A stretch of 64,000 bases of DNA from Branchiostoma floridae (Eukaryota; Chordata; Leptocardii; Amphioxiformes; Branchiostomatidae). The position numbers were made by a program, and so were the translations under genes. The notes beneath the pieces were generated by a model. That model was not told where the DNA came from. It saw nothing but the letters and a program-made list of their open reading frames with translations, and did no database searches. The stretch is taken from contig NW_023365727.1 of the NCBI RefSeq assembly GCF_000003815.2, forward strand, positions 1-64,000, given 5' to 3'. Within the stretch, counting starts at the first letter, position 1; each line of letters starts with the position of its first letter. Positions 43,308 to 55,025 of the stretch are shown here, piece after piece.

Positions 43308-44189
43308 NNNNNNNNNNNNNNNNNNNNNNNNNNNNNNNNNNNNNNNNNNNNNNNNNNNNNNNNNNNNNNNNNNNNNNNNNNNNNNNNNNNNNNNNNNNNN
43401 NNNNNNNNNNNNNNNNNNNNNNNNNNNNNNNNNNNNNNNNNNNNNNNNNNNNNNNNNNNNNNNNNNNNNNNNNNNNNNNNNNNNNNNNNNNNNNNNNNNN
43501 NNNNNNNNNNNNNNNNNNNNNNNNNNNNNNNNNNNNNNNNNNNNNNNNNNNNNNNNNNNNNNNNNNNNNNNNNNNNNNNNNNNNNNNNNNNNNNNNNNNN
43601 NNNNNNNNNNNNNNNNNNNNNNNNNNNNNNNNNNNNNNNNNNNNNNNNNNNNNNNNNNNNNNNNNNNNNNNNNNNNNNNNNNNNNNNNNNNNNNNNNNNN
43701 NNNNNNNNNNNNNNNNNNNNNNNNNNNNNNNNNNNNNNNNNNNNNNNNNNNNNNNNNNNNNNNNNNNNNNNNNNNNNNNNNNNNNNNNNNNNNNNNNNNN
43801 NNNNNNNNNNNNNNNNNNNNNNNNNNNNNNNNNNNNNNNNNNNNNNNNNNNNNNNNNNNNNNNNNNNNNNNNNNNNNNNNNNNNNNNNNNNNNNNNNNNN
43901 NNNNNNNNNNNNNNNNNNNNNNNNNNNNNNNNNNNNNNNNNNNNNNNNNNNNNNNNNNNNNNNNNNNNNNNNNNNNNNNNNNNNNNNNNNNNNNNNNNNN
44001 NNNNNNNNNNNNNNNNNNNNNNNNNNNNNNNNNNNNNNNNNNNNNNNNNNNNNNNNNNNNNNNNNNNNNNNNNNNNNNNNNNNNNNNNNNNNNNNNNNNN
44101 NNNNNNNNNNNNNNNNNNNNNNNNNNNNNNNNNNNNNNNNNNNNNNNNNNNNNNNNNNNNNNNNNNNNNNNNNNNNNNNNNNNNNNNNN

Positions 44190-44243
44190 CATATACACCC
44201 GAGGATAAGGCGGGGCATTAACGTTATTATCATATAGCCTATC
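44190..44243 (+). repeat. Inverted-repeat partner at gap edge, left
   Basis: ACCCGAGGATAAGGCGGGGC and ATTATCATATAGCCTATCC are matched in reverse complement at 49341-49394 with about three differences. Each copy abuts an N gap. The whole LTR element lies between them. Confidence 0.85.
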
Positions 44244-44435
44244 CAACTGACAGTTATTTCACACAAATTCCTTTACAACAAATAAACACTTTAATACATT
44301 ACATAAAAATACATTTGTAATATATATATATATAATACAAACCATCATATAGCCAGGCGCCGCGGACCAATCAGAAGGCCCCGTTCCACGTTGGTTATGA
44401 CGCCGTAACACTTCGATTCCGGCCAGGCAGGTGCA

Positions 44436-44458
44436 AATTAACACCAGTGGTGTTAATT
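44436..44458. repeat. Short TTAACACC palindrome
   Basis: AATTAACACC, AGT, GGTGTTAATT, followed by a second, imperfect unit (GAATTAACACCGGTG). Probably a fragment of a dispersed foldback repeat. Confidence 0.7.
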
Positions 44459-44704
44459 CATTTTGAATTAACACCGGTGCGGGTGTTTATTCATTTTGAC
44501 CAATCAAAAGGAACGAAAGAAAGGTATATGCAGGCATTGGCCAATAAAAAGGAGCAAAACATATGCCGGAGCAGACTGCAAGGGGGAATGGCTCCTTCTG
44601 TTAACATTGATAATGAGTTTTGTTTTTCTAAAAAGCCTGCAATGTTTCGAATATTTTCTGTGGAAATTTTGGTTTCAAAATGCAATCTGTAATCTCCTTA
44701 CATA

Positions 44705-44945
44705 TGTCACGAGGTGACATCGTGATCACTCTGTGATCACCCCTGGTGTGGGGAGTGTCACCCGAGTAATTGGGAGCAGATGTACAGGGGTTTGAGAAGG
44801 GACACGTATCAGGGAAGGGGATTCGAGCTAGAGACACCGACAGGGTAGGACGTGCCCAGATTGTCCTGAATAAAGGTTATCATATCCGCAACATCATGCC
44901 TCTGTCCTGATCCTTGACTTGACTCACTACCATGCCACCGTGACA
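44705..44945 (+). repeat. Left LTR
   Basis: Begins TGTCACGAGGTGACATCG and ends ATGCCACCGTGACA. It contains AATAAAGG about 80 bases from its end, a likely polyadenylation signal. The termini TGTCACG and CGTGACA are inverted repeats of each other. Confidence 0.92.
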
Positions 44946-44947
44946 TC

Positions 44948-44966
44948 TGGTAGTACGGCTGGGGTG
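44948..44966 (+). promoter_or_regulatory. Candidate primer-binding site
   Basis: TGGTAGTACGGCTGGG starts two bases after the LTR and begins with TGG, as needed to pair with the CCA end of a tRNA. The tRNA is not identified. Confidence 0.35.
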
Positions 44967-47900
44967 AGTCAGGTTCAACGGACGGGACAGAGGCACACGA
45001 TGGTCTAAAATGGCCCTGAAAATCCTACCTTGACAACCATGTCAATCAATGTCAATCATCCATTTCACTAATGGCAACGGTAGCTGATTGGTTCACACCT
45101 TTGAGGGCGGAAACTAGAAATATTTTGGTTGCACCTAGACGAGCTGATTTTTTCCCGCGAACTTACCCTTTCAAATGGACGCCCGTCTCCGCCCCAATTG
45201 TTCCATTGTTTGCACAATAAACAATAGCCAAGCTTTCATTCCCACGATGACGCATCTTTAATACTGACATGTACACAGCCTTCTCAGTCCCTTCTGTGCT
45301 ATATGCTCGTCTATTCTGCTACCAATATTTATAAAATACCGAAGCTAAGGTCATGCAAGGAAATATCAGTTTCCGACATTCCCCGGGGCCTTCCCCGCGC
45401 GGTCGCCGGGGACGCGAGAAACCCGTCTCCATTTCCGTTCTTCCATACGTAAATTATATCTGCGCCAGACACACACAAAATTGACCAGCAGATTAGGAAT
45501 TATATAAGTTTGTCGATGAAGTCGACTTTCTATATATAAGGTTAATTTGTTTTCAAAACACATCCATGGAAACAACGTCAACACTGACCCCTTGTTACAT
45601 ATTTGTGCCCTTGATTGAGAACTTCACTCTGTCCTGTTCTATCAATAATCAACGCCTCGGAAATATTAACCCTCGCTTTCCGATTGAATAACGTATTCTT
45701 TCTAATAACTCATTACACCTATGCATGAACTACAGTTCGTGATTCAATACGGGCGGTAACAGACTCTGCACAAGCCGCTGTTTGGTGTATCGGCTTGTGT
45801 TCGACATGCATGGTAAACCTTCTGCCAGTTTTGGCGTCCTTGATAGGAAAATTGAAATTAAAAAAAGCCACATGTCTGTAAATAAAAATGTAACTTATAA
45901 TAAAAAAATAAAGCACACAATGTAAATCAAAGTCTGGGGAAGAAGGGGGATCATTTGACAAGGGAGCTGGATTAGATCAGTCGGCCCTCCAGTTTGTTTA
46001 CAAACCGACGCCATGTTTGACTCAATGTGTTGAATGTATTGTATTTTGATACGTGGTAAACTTCTGGAGTCTCTTTGCTTGAAAATTGTACATTAAAGAA
46101 AAGATTTGGATTTTACTAAAACACACAGAAGTAAATCAATTTAGTTGGTGAAGGAGGGGTTAAAGAGAGTGTTGTTGTTTGACAGCAGCCCGGGATCCTT
46201 TGTTTTATATACAACCGACGCCATTTTCCCGTTTGTCACATAATTTTTTCGGCATGCCCGTATTTCTAATCCCAAGACGTACGGCCCAGACGTGTGTTAT
46301 TCAAGCATCTTTCAACGTTTCTATCTGTACAAATTCTCCCGGCCCGTGAAGCGTCCTATCATGTTTCAATTCCTCGTGCCGGCAAAAAGTTTTCGTGAAA
46401 TTTCGTGAGATTCTCCCAACGATCATAGGTAAGCCGGGAGATTGCATAATGCCCTACGACTGTACAAGCTGGACGGTGGTCCATATACAAGAAACTTGAA
46501 AACTACAGCAGTTTCTGGATCTCGTTTCGCAGAATTGGATAAGAAATTACTGCCGAACTCGTTCAGTTAAAAATCGCGGGCAATTATCTGGCTTGGGTTG
46601 CTCAGCGAATACAATAGAAGTATTTCACACTCATTTGCATCTTGTATATCTTGTCTGCTTTGATGGAGGACGACTCAACTCATTATAAGTCCTAAACAAA
46701 CTCGTTCAGCCATGTGCACTGTCCGAATAGAGCACAAGCTTCATATTTTGGCTTATATCTTTTGATCTTCGTGGGATTTTTCGGAGAAAACAACATGGGC
46801 CTGGAGAGCGAAACTTCGCCGCCATTTGGATGACGTCGTCTGTTCGCTCCAATCAGGCTCACGGGAATACGGAAGGAAAATGTGAGGAAATGTGGCCCAA
46901 AATTTGGAAAATAATCTTTAATTTCNNNNNNNNNNNNNNNNNNNNNNNNNNNNNNNNNNNNNNNNNNNNNNNNNNNNNNNNNNNNNNNNNNNNNNNNNNN
47001 NNNNNNNNNNNNNNNNNNNNNNNNNCAACAAATGTTTAGTGCGTAAATTAGAAAAATATCCCTTGAGGAAAATTTGCAAAGTTCAAAGTTTGGTCACCTA
47101 TAGTAACCCCTCTTACGTTCGTCTGATTTGATAGGGTATTTTGAACGCAGTGTATAAGTGTCACTTTTATACTTGTATGAATTTGAAAAATCAACATATC
47201 CTCTCTGTAAGTGATTTTTGCTGTTTCTTGACATGACCACCAAACATGCGTTATTTTGAGAAATATTTAGCAATGTGTATCAGTCTGTAGACATAAATAC
47301 AGGGCGGCCGCCGGCACCCCGCGGCGCCGTGGGCGAGGCAAATTTCCCTGACAACGCGGACAAAAGCATAGCAATCGGACCACCGTGGCAACGGGAGGCG
47401 TTCAGAGACGCAGCAGAGAGTGCCGACCCGGAGCACCGAGCCCGCGGGGTTGACCAGCAAGGGGCAAGGCGGCGAGGGAGTGTCGGTGGCCGAGGCGAGC
47501 GAGAGGAAGCAGGAGGGGAGGCGTCCGAGAGATGCAGACTGACTCGGAGTTATCATGATAACCGCGACAGTAATGGCCTATAGCTGCGGCGAGGGGAGCG
47601 GAGTACGGCCACACGGCGGGCGCGGCAGCAGGGCAAGGGCAGGACGGCCACGCGGCGGTGACCGGAGGAAGAGCGGGCCCGGGCAGAGAGAGACACAGGA
47701 GGAAGGTCGGTGGGCTCGCATAATATCATTGACGCACCGTGCACACCGGCCTAGCTCTGTTACTTACTTTGTTCAGCTTTGTTGTAGTAGTTTTAGATTT
47801 GTTAGAATGTAGGCAACCAACGTTAGATAATTTATGTCAGTGCTATCAGGAGTCAGTGGGGTCCAACGTTCCCGACCAAATCTGGGTCAGGATGGAGTAG

Positions 47901-48484
47901 AGAGAATTTTATGTGTTTTCAGTAGTTATGGATTAGAGTAGAGTAGAGTAGCTTTAGCTAGGTTATTTTCTATATAGGAATGGGACAAGTATTTTGTGAC
48001 AAACTTTCGGTCGCGCTCTGAGCGGCGAGCATTGTGTGGACGTGGCGGAAGTCAGTGGGGGGGGGGGAGTCACCAGATGGGTCAGTTTATTAGATGTAAG
48101 ATACTATTAGACAGATAGAGATAGAACTGTTATAGATATACAAGCGTACAGTTGAACTTATTTTGAAAGTGGGTGGGTCTGATAGTGGGGGGAAGGCGCT
48201 GAAGCTGTAGTGTGTCCAGGAAAGCCATACTTCGGCGGGTTCTACCGGGTAGCGGGAAAATCCGGGCATATGAAGGCCGGCAGCGGTTAGAACATATGGG
48301 TTTTACCCCCCAGGATAGTAATGTGTAGTTCGTATGATGTTTCCATAGCAGGTCAGGGGTGTCCGGCGTTTCATGTAATTGTCGGAAAGTCTGTATGTTT
48401 GCGTTTATGTGTTGAGGAGATGTTAATGTCGAGAGGTAGAGGCGAGCGAGAGCAGTTGTAGAGAAGAGTTGAGACGTAGGTGAG

Positions 48485-48790
48485 GTGTCGAGATTAGGAG
48501 ACCGGTGTATGTGCGTCAGTGGTTGCTTGGCGTTGTCCTGTCCGACCCCAACCTCTACAGGCGAGACTCCGCAGCACGACTCGGCAGACAACGACGCCCC
48601 GAGGGCCCGACGTCGTATAGGAGTCGTCGTCGTGGGAGCATCCAGCCGGGAGGCCTCTGTGGACAAGACAAGCCTCTTCCCGACGGGCAGAGGGGTTCCT
48701 GCCGTTTCCTGTGGTTCCGGGACACACCCGGAAGTGCGCAAGCCGGCCGCCGAGGAGGAAGTTGGCGCGGAACACCTGGCAACCATTTGA
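48485..48790 (+). other. Short open frame near the 3' end of the LTR element
   Basis: A 101-codon GC-rich frame (GETPQHDSADNDAPRARRR, then TGRGVPAVSCGSGTHPEVRK, ending EVGAEHLATI) precedes the right LTR. It could be the C-terminal relic of a pol polyprotein, but no family motif is visible. The opposite strand is open for 218 codons over the same region, probably by composition. Neither is called as a gene. Confidence 0.2.
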
Positions 48791-48984
48791 TGAACTTTTG
48801 TTGTTGTAAATTGTTGTGTTTATGTTATTGCTTTGTCGGACTGTCGAATGTTTTTGTTATGTACGATTATACTGTTGTTCCTGTACTTTTTCATTATAAC
48901 TTCATTGCATTGTAGAAGAATTAGTATGTAATTTTTAAAGGAAAAGCGGTGATGACCAGCTGTCAACAATGTGGAAATTGTTTT

Positions 48985-49002
48985 AAAAAATGAGGGGTGA
49001 GG
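48985..49002 (+). promoter_or_regulatory. Polypurine tract
   Basis: AAAAAATGAGGGGTGAGG directly precedes the right LTR, the position from which plus-strand DNA synthesis is primed in LTR elements. Confidence 0.6.
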
Positions 49003-49243
49003 TGTCACGAGGTGACATCGTGATCACTCTGTGATCACCCCTGGTGTGGGGAGTGTCACCCGAGTAATTGGGAGCAGATGTACAGGGGTTTGAGAAGGGA
49101 CACGTATCAGGGTAGGGGATTCCAGCTAGAGACACCGACAGGGTAGGACGTGCCCAGATTGTCCTGAATAAAGGTTATCATATCCGCAACATCATGCCTC
49201 TGTCCTGATCCTTGACTTGACTCACTACCATGCCACCGTGACA
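49003..49243 (+). repeat. Right LTR
   Basis: Same 241 bp as the left LTR. The two visible differences are GGGTAGGGG for GGGAAGGGG and TTCCAGC for TTCGAGC. Confidence 0.92.
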
Positions 49244-49340
49244 CATATGTATGTACCAAATGTGAACTTTCAGAAATTCGACAAAGGAATTCACACGTAT
49301 AGTACCAAGGGATCTATGCGTCATACAGGAATTTGCAAGT

Positions 49341-49394
49341 TTGGGTAGGCTATATGATAATAACTTTAATGCCCCGCCTTATCCTCGGTGTATA
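49341..49394 (-). repeat. Inverted-repeat partner at gap edge, right
   Basis: Reverse complement of 44190-44243, ending at the N gap 49395-49494. See the left partner. Confidence 0.85.
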
Positions 49395-49494
49395 NNNNNN
49401 NNNNNNNNNNNNNNNNNNNNNNNNNNNNNNNNNNNNNNNNNNNNNNNNNNNNNNNNNNNNNNNNNNNNNNNNNNNNNNNNNNNNNNNNNNNNNN

Positions 49495-50439
49495 GTAATC
49501 ATCTGTTTGTGAGATAGCATATCAGCATCAACATGTGGCTTATTTGCAATACAAACTATTAAGTGGAGTCCTGGTACCCCCCCCCCCCCCCCATGCAGAG
49601 CCTTTTCACATGGGCACGACAAAGTACGTATATACAAAGTGATTTAGGAAGGTACCGGCTTCATCACGTTAGAAAGCAATAATGAAAATGTGTAAAATCA
49701 GCATAATTCCTTTTCAAGTATCGATATATTCCCCATGTGGAGCCCCAATTAACATAACCAATCAATCATAATATTTTTGACAGTTATGCATGGTTTACAC
49801 ACAAACAACAGTACAAAAAATTCATGACTGTCCCCTGTATAATGGTGCGGTCCAAAAAGTGGTCGGTTATTCTAATAACTGACCACTTTTGCGGTTACGG
49901 CCTGATAACCCATGGGAAATGGGGGCCTCTGATTGGCCAACTCCATCTGGCTATATGATAATGATCCTTTGGGGCATGTTGATTCGACTCTATGGATGAT
50001 GGGAACCACAAGAAAAACTGAAGAAAAAGGAAAAATATTCTAATTAGGAAATGTATTAAAGTGGTCAGGAGGGATGAACAAATGCTTAAACTAACCGCAT
50101 GGTATACTGAACAATTGATTCTTCAGTTTTGTTGTTTCACATCTTCTTTGACCTTGGTTTGGCTTTGGAAGTCTAGGACATTAGTATCCGTTTCCTGATA
50201 TTTTTGTGCATGCAATGTATCTGTCAATTTTGCAACAGGGTTGTACCATATGGTATGGTCAAAACCGTTTTTTGGAAACCGATGAAACGAGCGAGCGGAT
50301 GTCGAACCAACATGGCTTTACGTGTTTTTCGGTAAAGTGACCAGACTCTTCAAGAGAACAAATGCAAAGATGGAGTAAATATTGACTAAGTTTACCGTTG
50401 AAAGATGAAATTTGTTTTACGGAAGTGTCTTCGTTATTA
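49495..50439. other. Non-genic stretch
   Basis: A run of about 15 C lies at 49578. Bases 49850-49890 form a small inverted repeat (AAAAAGTGGTCGGTTATT, CTGACCACTTTT). No gene is supported. Confidence 0.4.
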
Positions 50440-50490
50440 GTATTATTACCTTCGCCAGAATGGCCAGGTAATATTTTTTTAGGCTTGTAC

Positions 50491-50528
<38 letters not shown>

Positions 50529-51080
50529 AAACAGTATAACTCAAGAAGCCTTGGATGGATCCTAATGATATTTGTTAGGTGGGTAAGGGTCGGAAAAACG
50601 AAGGTCAAGTTCGATAATGGGTCCCCTGGCGGCTTGCTAAGGTACTGCAGCAGAACTTCCATTTTCGATATCTCGTGTTTTGGACATGCCGTGTTCGGGA
50701 TTTTTTAGTGGTACAGAGAGCCCTCGGGGCACAAAGAAATTGCTGTGATTTTTTTTGGAATTGCAGGCGCCGGTTTCCTTTCAAACTTTGGACAAGAATA
50801 ACTCGAGAATGTGTTGACGGATCGTCATGATTTGTGTGAAGTGATGACTTACATAATCAAATACTAATCATGCAAATTAACAGCTAGTTTGCATAATCAA
50901 ATAGAAATTCTATCACAGCAGTTTCTTCAATGTATCTCTTGTCCCGGACATGATATGGTCTTGACATTTGGGTGGTAGATAACTTTTAGCGTCGTTAATT
51001 TTGTATTTGTAGGGGCGTGTTTTTCAAGACATTCCAATGAAAATAACTGCAGAAAGGAACGACGGATTTCCATCATTTTA
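50440..51080 (+). repeat. Copy of the octamer-rich dispersed repeat
   Basis: It opens with ATTACCTTCGCCAGAATGG and CCAGGTAAT, then a (GTCT)n tract (50491-50528), CAGTATAACTCAAGAAG, AAGGTCAAGTTCGATAATGG and CTGGCGGCTTGCTAAGG. One octamer pair follows (AATCATGCAAATTAACAGCT, AGTTTGCATAAT). Confidence 0.75.
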
Positions 51081-51236
51081 GGCATACGGGTAGCTTAGAC
51101 AAGGATGTTCAACAAAGACTAATGATTATATCATATGCTGACAGGATATTGTTGGGTGTATGGCTGGCTTGCCCACCATTCATACATGTCCTTGTGCATG
51201 CAATTGTGCGTGTAACCAAATAAGGATTTTGAACAA

Positions 51237-51268
<32 letters not shown>

Positions 51269-51289
51269 ACCTTGATTATACCTGAAAGT
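51081..51289. repeat. (TG)n microsatellite and flanks
   Basis: A TG dinucleotide tract lies at about 51240-51268; the rest is non-coding. Confidence 0.8.
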
Positions 51290-51675
51290 AGTATTTGAAA
51301 TGAAAATTACCAGTGTGTGACCTTCATATTAAGTATATGCCATAAAAATTACATTTGGCTCTGAATATGATTATAATTACAATTTACCATCATTCAAGAT
51401 TATGAACTTAATATGTAATATTTCCTGTCTATGGTTTATGGTATATGTTTATCCCTGTCAGTTGACCTGAGCTGTCCCAACCATCCCCCTGATCACAGCT
51501 TCCTGGGACATGACCCAAGTTCCATTTCACATTCGTTGAGGCTAACATTCCATACATGCCTGTGGAAACATGCCTAGCATGCCTGTGGAAACATGCCTGT
51601 GCAATTCCTAGAATTTTTGCAGACTGAACATAATATATACCATTTGGATCGCCCCGGAGGCGTCGCCAAAAGGGG
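51290..51675 (+). repeat. Dispersed repeat, inverted partner of 57183-57530
   Basis: Shared blocks, reversed, are AGTATATGCCATAAAAATTA, CAGTTGACCTGAGCTGTCCC, CATTCCATACATGCCTGTGG and AATTCCTAGAATTTTTGCAG. It ends in CGGAGGCGTCGCCAAAA like 30240 and 38225. Confidence 0.75.
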
Positions 51676-52547
51676 AATTACGTAGCCAGCGATTCAGTGT
51701 TTTGTGCAAATGTCGAATGTTGCTACTGTATTTTTTCTTTGAATTTTCTTGAGTTCGGCACCACTGTGTGTGCACTTCGTATTTTGCATTTAATAAGAAA
51801 GGGAACCTTCAGTCTTAAGAGATCATAGGAATTCTGTTGATTATAGGCCAAATCGTATTGGAGCCTGAAGTACTCGTAATTCGTTTTCGCTATGTACGTG
51901 ATCTGGTCTTGCCACCGGAGTTCAGTTCTGCAGTTCTAGTAAACTTTGCTAGCCGGTGCTTTTTATCCATGAAGATATAGGTTCTATCGGAAGATACATG
52001 TACAAAGCTTTTTATGCCTGTACGTTTCCTACGTTCAATATTTTAGCCGTTCGGGTTGCCCGCATGCAAACTTAGCAGCTTTGCCATTGCCTTTGCTACT
52101 TAAAACTTTTATTCGGACGCACGCACACACACACACAAATGTCTTATTTCCGTTTGTATGCTAAACATAAATGCCATAAGGCTATTATAACAAAAAGTTT
52201 TCTTTATTATTGACACAGCAAAAGTACAGGGAGTTTTGTAAGGTCTTCTACAACTAACGTAGTACATAAAATCAAGTGGGTACACTTAATCAACAGTAAT
52301 AGTAATGTAAAGTATTGTTCACGCTGTCTGAACAGTCTTTGACACGTTTACCTGTTTGTATATGGTAATTTAATTAAATTTATGAATGTATGGAATGTAT
52401 TGAAATTTCATTCCATAAAAAAATGAGATTACAAATGCATCCAAGGCAACTTTTATCATACGTACCCGGTATATATCATCATTGTTAAATCACAAACTTC
52501 GTGCAGCATATGTAACGTTACAGTTTATCGAGTTCAGATTCAGATTC
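51676..52547. other. Non-genic stretch
   Basis: A short CA tract lies at 52117-52136. No gene or mobile element is recognised. Confidence 0.4.
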
Positions 52548-53345
52548 AGCTTTATTAGCTTCGCCAAGAAGCTTATGTTTTTGCCGACTTGGGTCTGTAT
52601 GTAGGTCAACAGGATATAACTCGAGAAATTGTGGATGGAACTTTTTTATTTTTTGCAGGTGTGTAGCGGTTGTTTAAAGGCATGCCTAGTTCGAAAATGG
52701 GTTACCTGGCGTTTTCCTATGGTACATTAGCGAGCTTGGTATTTTTTTTGGTGTTTTTTCGGGAGGCATAAGTCAAAATGTAGCTGGGCGATTTCCACGA
52801 TATTTGGCAGGTCTGTAGCGGCTGTGGAAAGGATTGCCATGTGCGAGAATGGTTTAGCTACCTTTTACCTATGGTGCTGTAGCTGGCTTTGTATGTAAGT
52901 GCGTTTGTCTGTAAGCAAGATAACTCGAGATGTTCTTGATGGATGTTAATGATATTTGGTTGATAGGTAGGGGACACAGAAAGGAAGGTCAAGTTCGATA
53001 ATGGGCCTCCTGGCAAATTGTTTTGGTACTGCAAGTGAGCATCAAAGTTTGCGCCTAAATTTTCCAGAAGTGCCAGGTTCGTGATTTTTTACTGGTGGAT
53101 AGCTGTTGGTACTAGGAGTCAATGGTCTAATTTTGGGCCCCCTAGCAGCTTGTTTGGAATTGCAGTGGGTGTTATATTTCGTAACTTTTTAGATGGATAA
53201 CTCCTGAGGGGATTGATGGATATTTTTTGTTTTTGGTAGGTAGGTACTTTGGATGATTATCAACATAATGAGATGCAAATTATATAAATCACTCTGTATT
53301 TAATATAATTACTTAGGGAAACTTCTATAACGGTTGAAAAATACT
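52548..53345 (+). repeat. Variant copy of the octamer-rich repeat family
   Basis: It opens with TTAGCTTCGCCAAGAAGCTT, then GACTTGGGTCTGTATGTAGG and AACAGGATATAACTCGAGAA. Three successive modules each repeat an AACTCGAGA-type block. Its octamer region is decayed (AATTATATAAATCACTC). The sequence is shared in inverse orientation with 16163-16800. Confidence 0.7.
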
Positions 53346-55025
53346 TGTGACGGAGTCACCTGAAAGGACTTGAATCGACCCATAGATGTCTAAAAATAGA
53401 GAAGAAGTCGGTCAAAGGAGCCAGTGGAAGCAGGGGCTCCCTGATAAACAGACGTTGTCTTGGAAGCATGAAATTCTGATTGACCAGGGATGTTACTAGG
53501 TCATCCGTGTACTATTCCGCCAGGATGGAGTCTGGTAGAGACTACTGGCTGAAAAATGCCTATAAATGGTCATGGTTCATGTTAGCAAAATACAAAGCCT
53601 GACCGTGTCCAACACGTATTTGTAAAATTAAGCAATTAAATAGCTTGCTGAATTGATGTCAATACGACGGCACACAGCAAAGGATTCATAGCAGTTGAAA
53701 TATAACATATCTATATACAAGTGTTGCTTATATCTATATACAGATCAACAATAAAAGCAACACTATGTCATGGGAACGGTAAAAAATGTAGTAGAGGGAA
53801 CTTGACGAATATCACTTGATATAAAGATGTAGAGCTAATATCTACGAGACACTTCAGGTGTATTTTCTTATGATGGACTGCAAGGAAACTTGGTGTTCCA
53901 TGTGCCAGTAACACTACATGGGTCTAAACAAACGAATAAGTACTATGTAAAGTCAGTAATATAACATAATTGAACAATGACGGCTTGTAACACATAGTAC
54001 TTACATCTGTGAACTAGGTTAAAACAACAAGTGACCAAGTGCTGGGACAAGACAAACCCAACATGTTGAAGAACAGCACTTAGGTCAAAAGGGTCACCGT
54101 CAATTATCCACGCATTCCTCAACTCTTAACAGAGATGTCATGTTGTAAGGGAAAGGTCGGCTAGAAAGAACTGACATCATTGCGAGAAATACAAATCGCC
54201 AAAGGTGACAGGCGGCTGTCATCGGACAGTCGCAGAAATCATAACCTTGGACTCTGTAAAATACCTCTGACTTAACTCGCGACTGCAAAACTTTACTTTC
54301 TATTTTCATGAGATTGAAACAAACGTTCACCAAGGCGGGGGTCGTAGCAATCCTTACATATGGCCCTTAGATGACCCTTGGTGAGTTAAAAAGTTCCGTA
54401 AATTGGAAGGAACAACTGTTACAGTGGCCGGGGTTTGGTGAGTGACGAATGCAATTATCGGCGTGACTTCCTGTGGTTTCCAGGTTTCCAAGACCTACCC
54501 ACATACCAAATATCACTTCAATCCATTCAGCCGGTCTTTAATTTGCTGGTTTCTACATACATACATACATACATACATACATACATACAAACGCTACCCA
54601 AAACATAACCAGCTCTCCGAAAGTAATTATGACAACACAAAATAGAACAGTAACCTCATACCTGTACAAATTGTTCTGATTATGCAAAGACATTCATTCA
54701 CATCGCCAAAACATTTGCTGCATTATGTACACCGACAGAATAGACTAATCTACTCACAATGTTCATAATCCAACCAACCACTACATGATGTGACTAGATA
54801 ACATATGGACTTATACACATTAATCATTCAAAAAGAACTATCTTCCATAGAAATTGTTTATTTGGCGAAGATATGTTTCCTGGATGACTTGGCATGTATA
54901 TACACATGAAATGCGTCATCAGTCACAGAATCAACTTTAAAACATTAATGCATTTACAACATTTAAAATTAGACAGCAATCGGATTAAAAAAAATAGACA
55001 TGACAGAATCAACATTCTTTACCGA
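53346..55025. other. Non-genic stretch with microsatellite and repeat fragments
   Basis: TGTGACGGAGTCACC at 53347 followed by CTATAAATGG (about 53560) has the look of a solo LTR, but no second boundary or target duplication was found. A (CATA)n tract lies at 54555-54590, next to an inverted fragment of the octamer-rich family (ACCTACCCACATACCAAATA). No gene is supported. Confidence 0.4.

Larger units (their letters stand above)
44705..49243 (+). mobile_element. Young non-autonomous LTR retrotransposon
   Basis: Two 241-bp LTRs (44705-44945, 49003-49243) begin TG and end CA. They differ at two positions and are flanked by CATA at 44701-44704 and 49244-49247. A TGG-starting primer-site candidate follows the left LTR (44948) and a purine-rich tract (48985-49002) precedes the right one. 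The 4.06-kb interior has no recognisable gag, protease, reverse transcriptase or integrase; the longest frames are short or antisense. The interior changes from AT-rich (45-47 kb) to GC-rich (47.3-48.8 kb). The layout fits a LARD-type element that relies on a helper. An N gap (46926-47025) leaves 100 bp unseen. Confidence 0.85.

Noticed and set aside
43193-44266. Frames of more than 300 codons across the N gap
   Set aside because: Almost entirely unknown bases; the apparent length is an artefact. The same applies to frames over 3480-3672, 7908-8210 and 56242-56767.
47275-47583. 102-codon Arg/Gly-rich frame in the LTR element interior
   Set aside because: It is compositionally biased, has overlapping open frames on both strands, and shows no gag-like zinc knuckle.
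48130-48786. 218-codon minus-strand frame inside the LTR element
   Set aside because: GC-rich composition makes long frames likely by chance, no family motif is visible, and it runs against the element's orientation.
53346-53760. Solo LTR starting TGTGACGGAGTCACC
   Set aside because: There is a TATA-like sequence inside, but I could not find a CA terminus with a matching target duplication or a second copy in the window.
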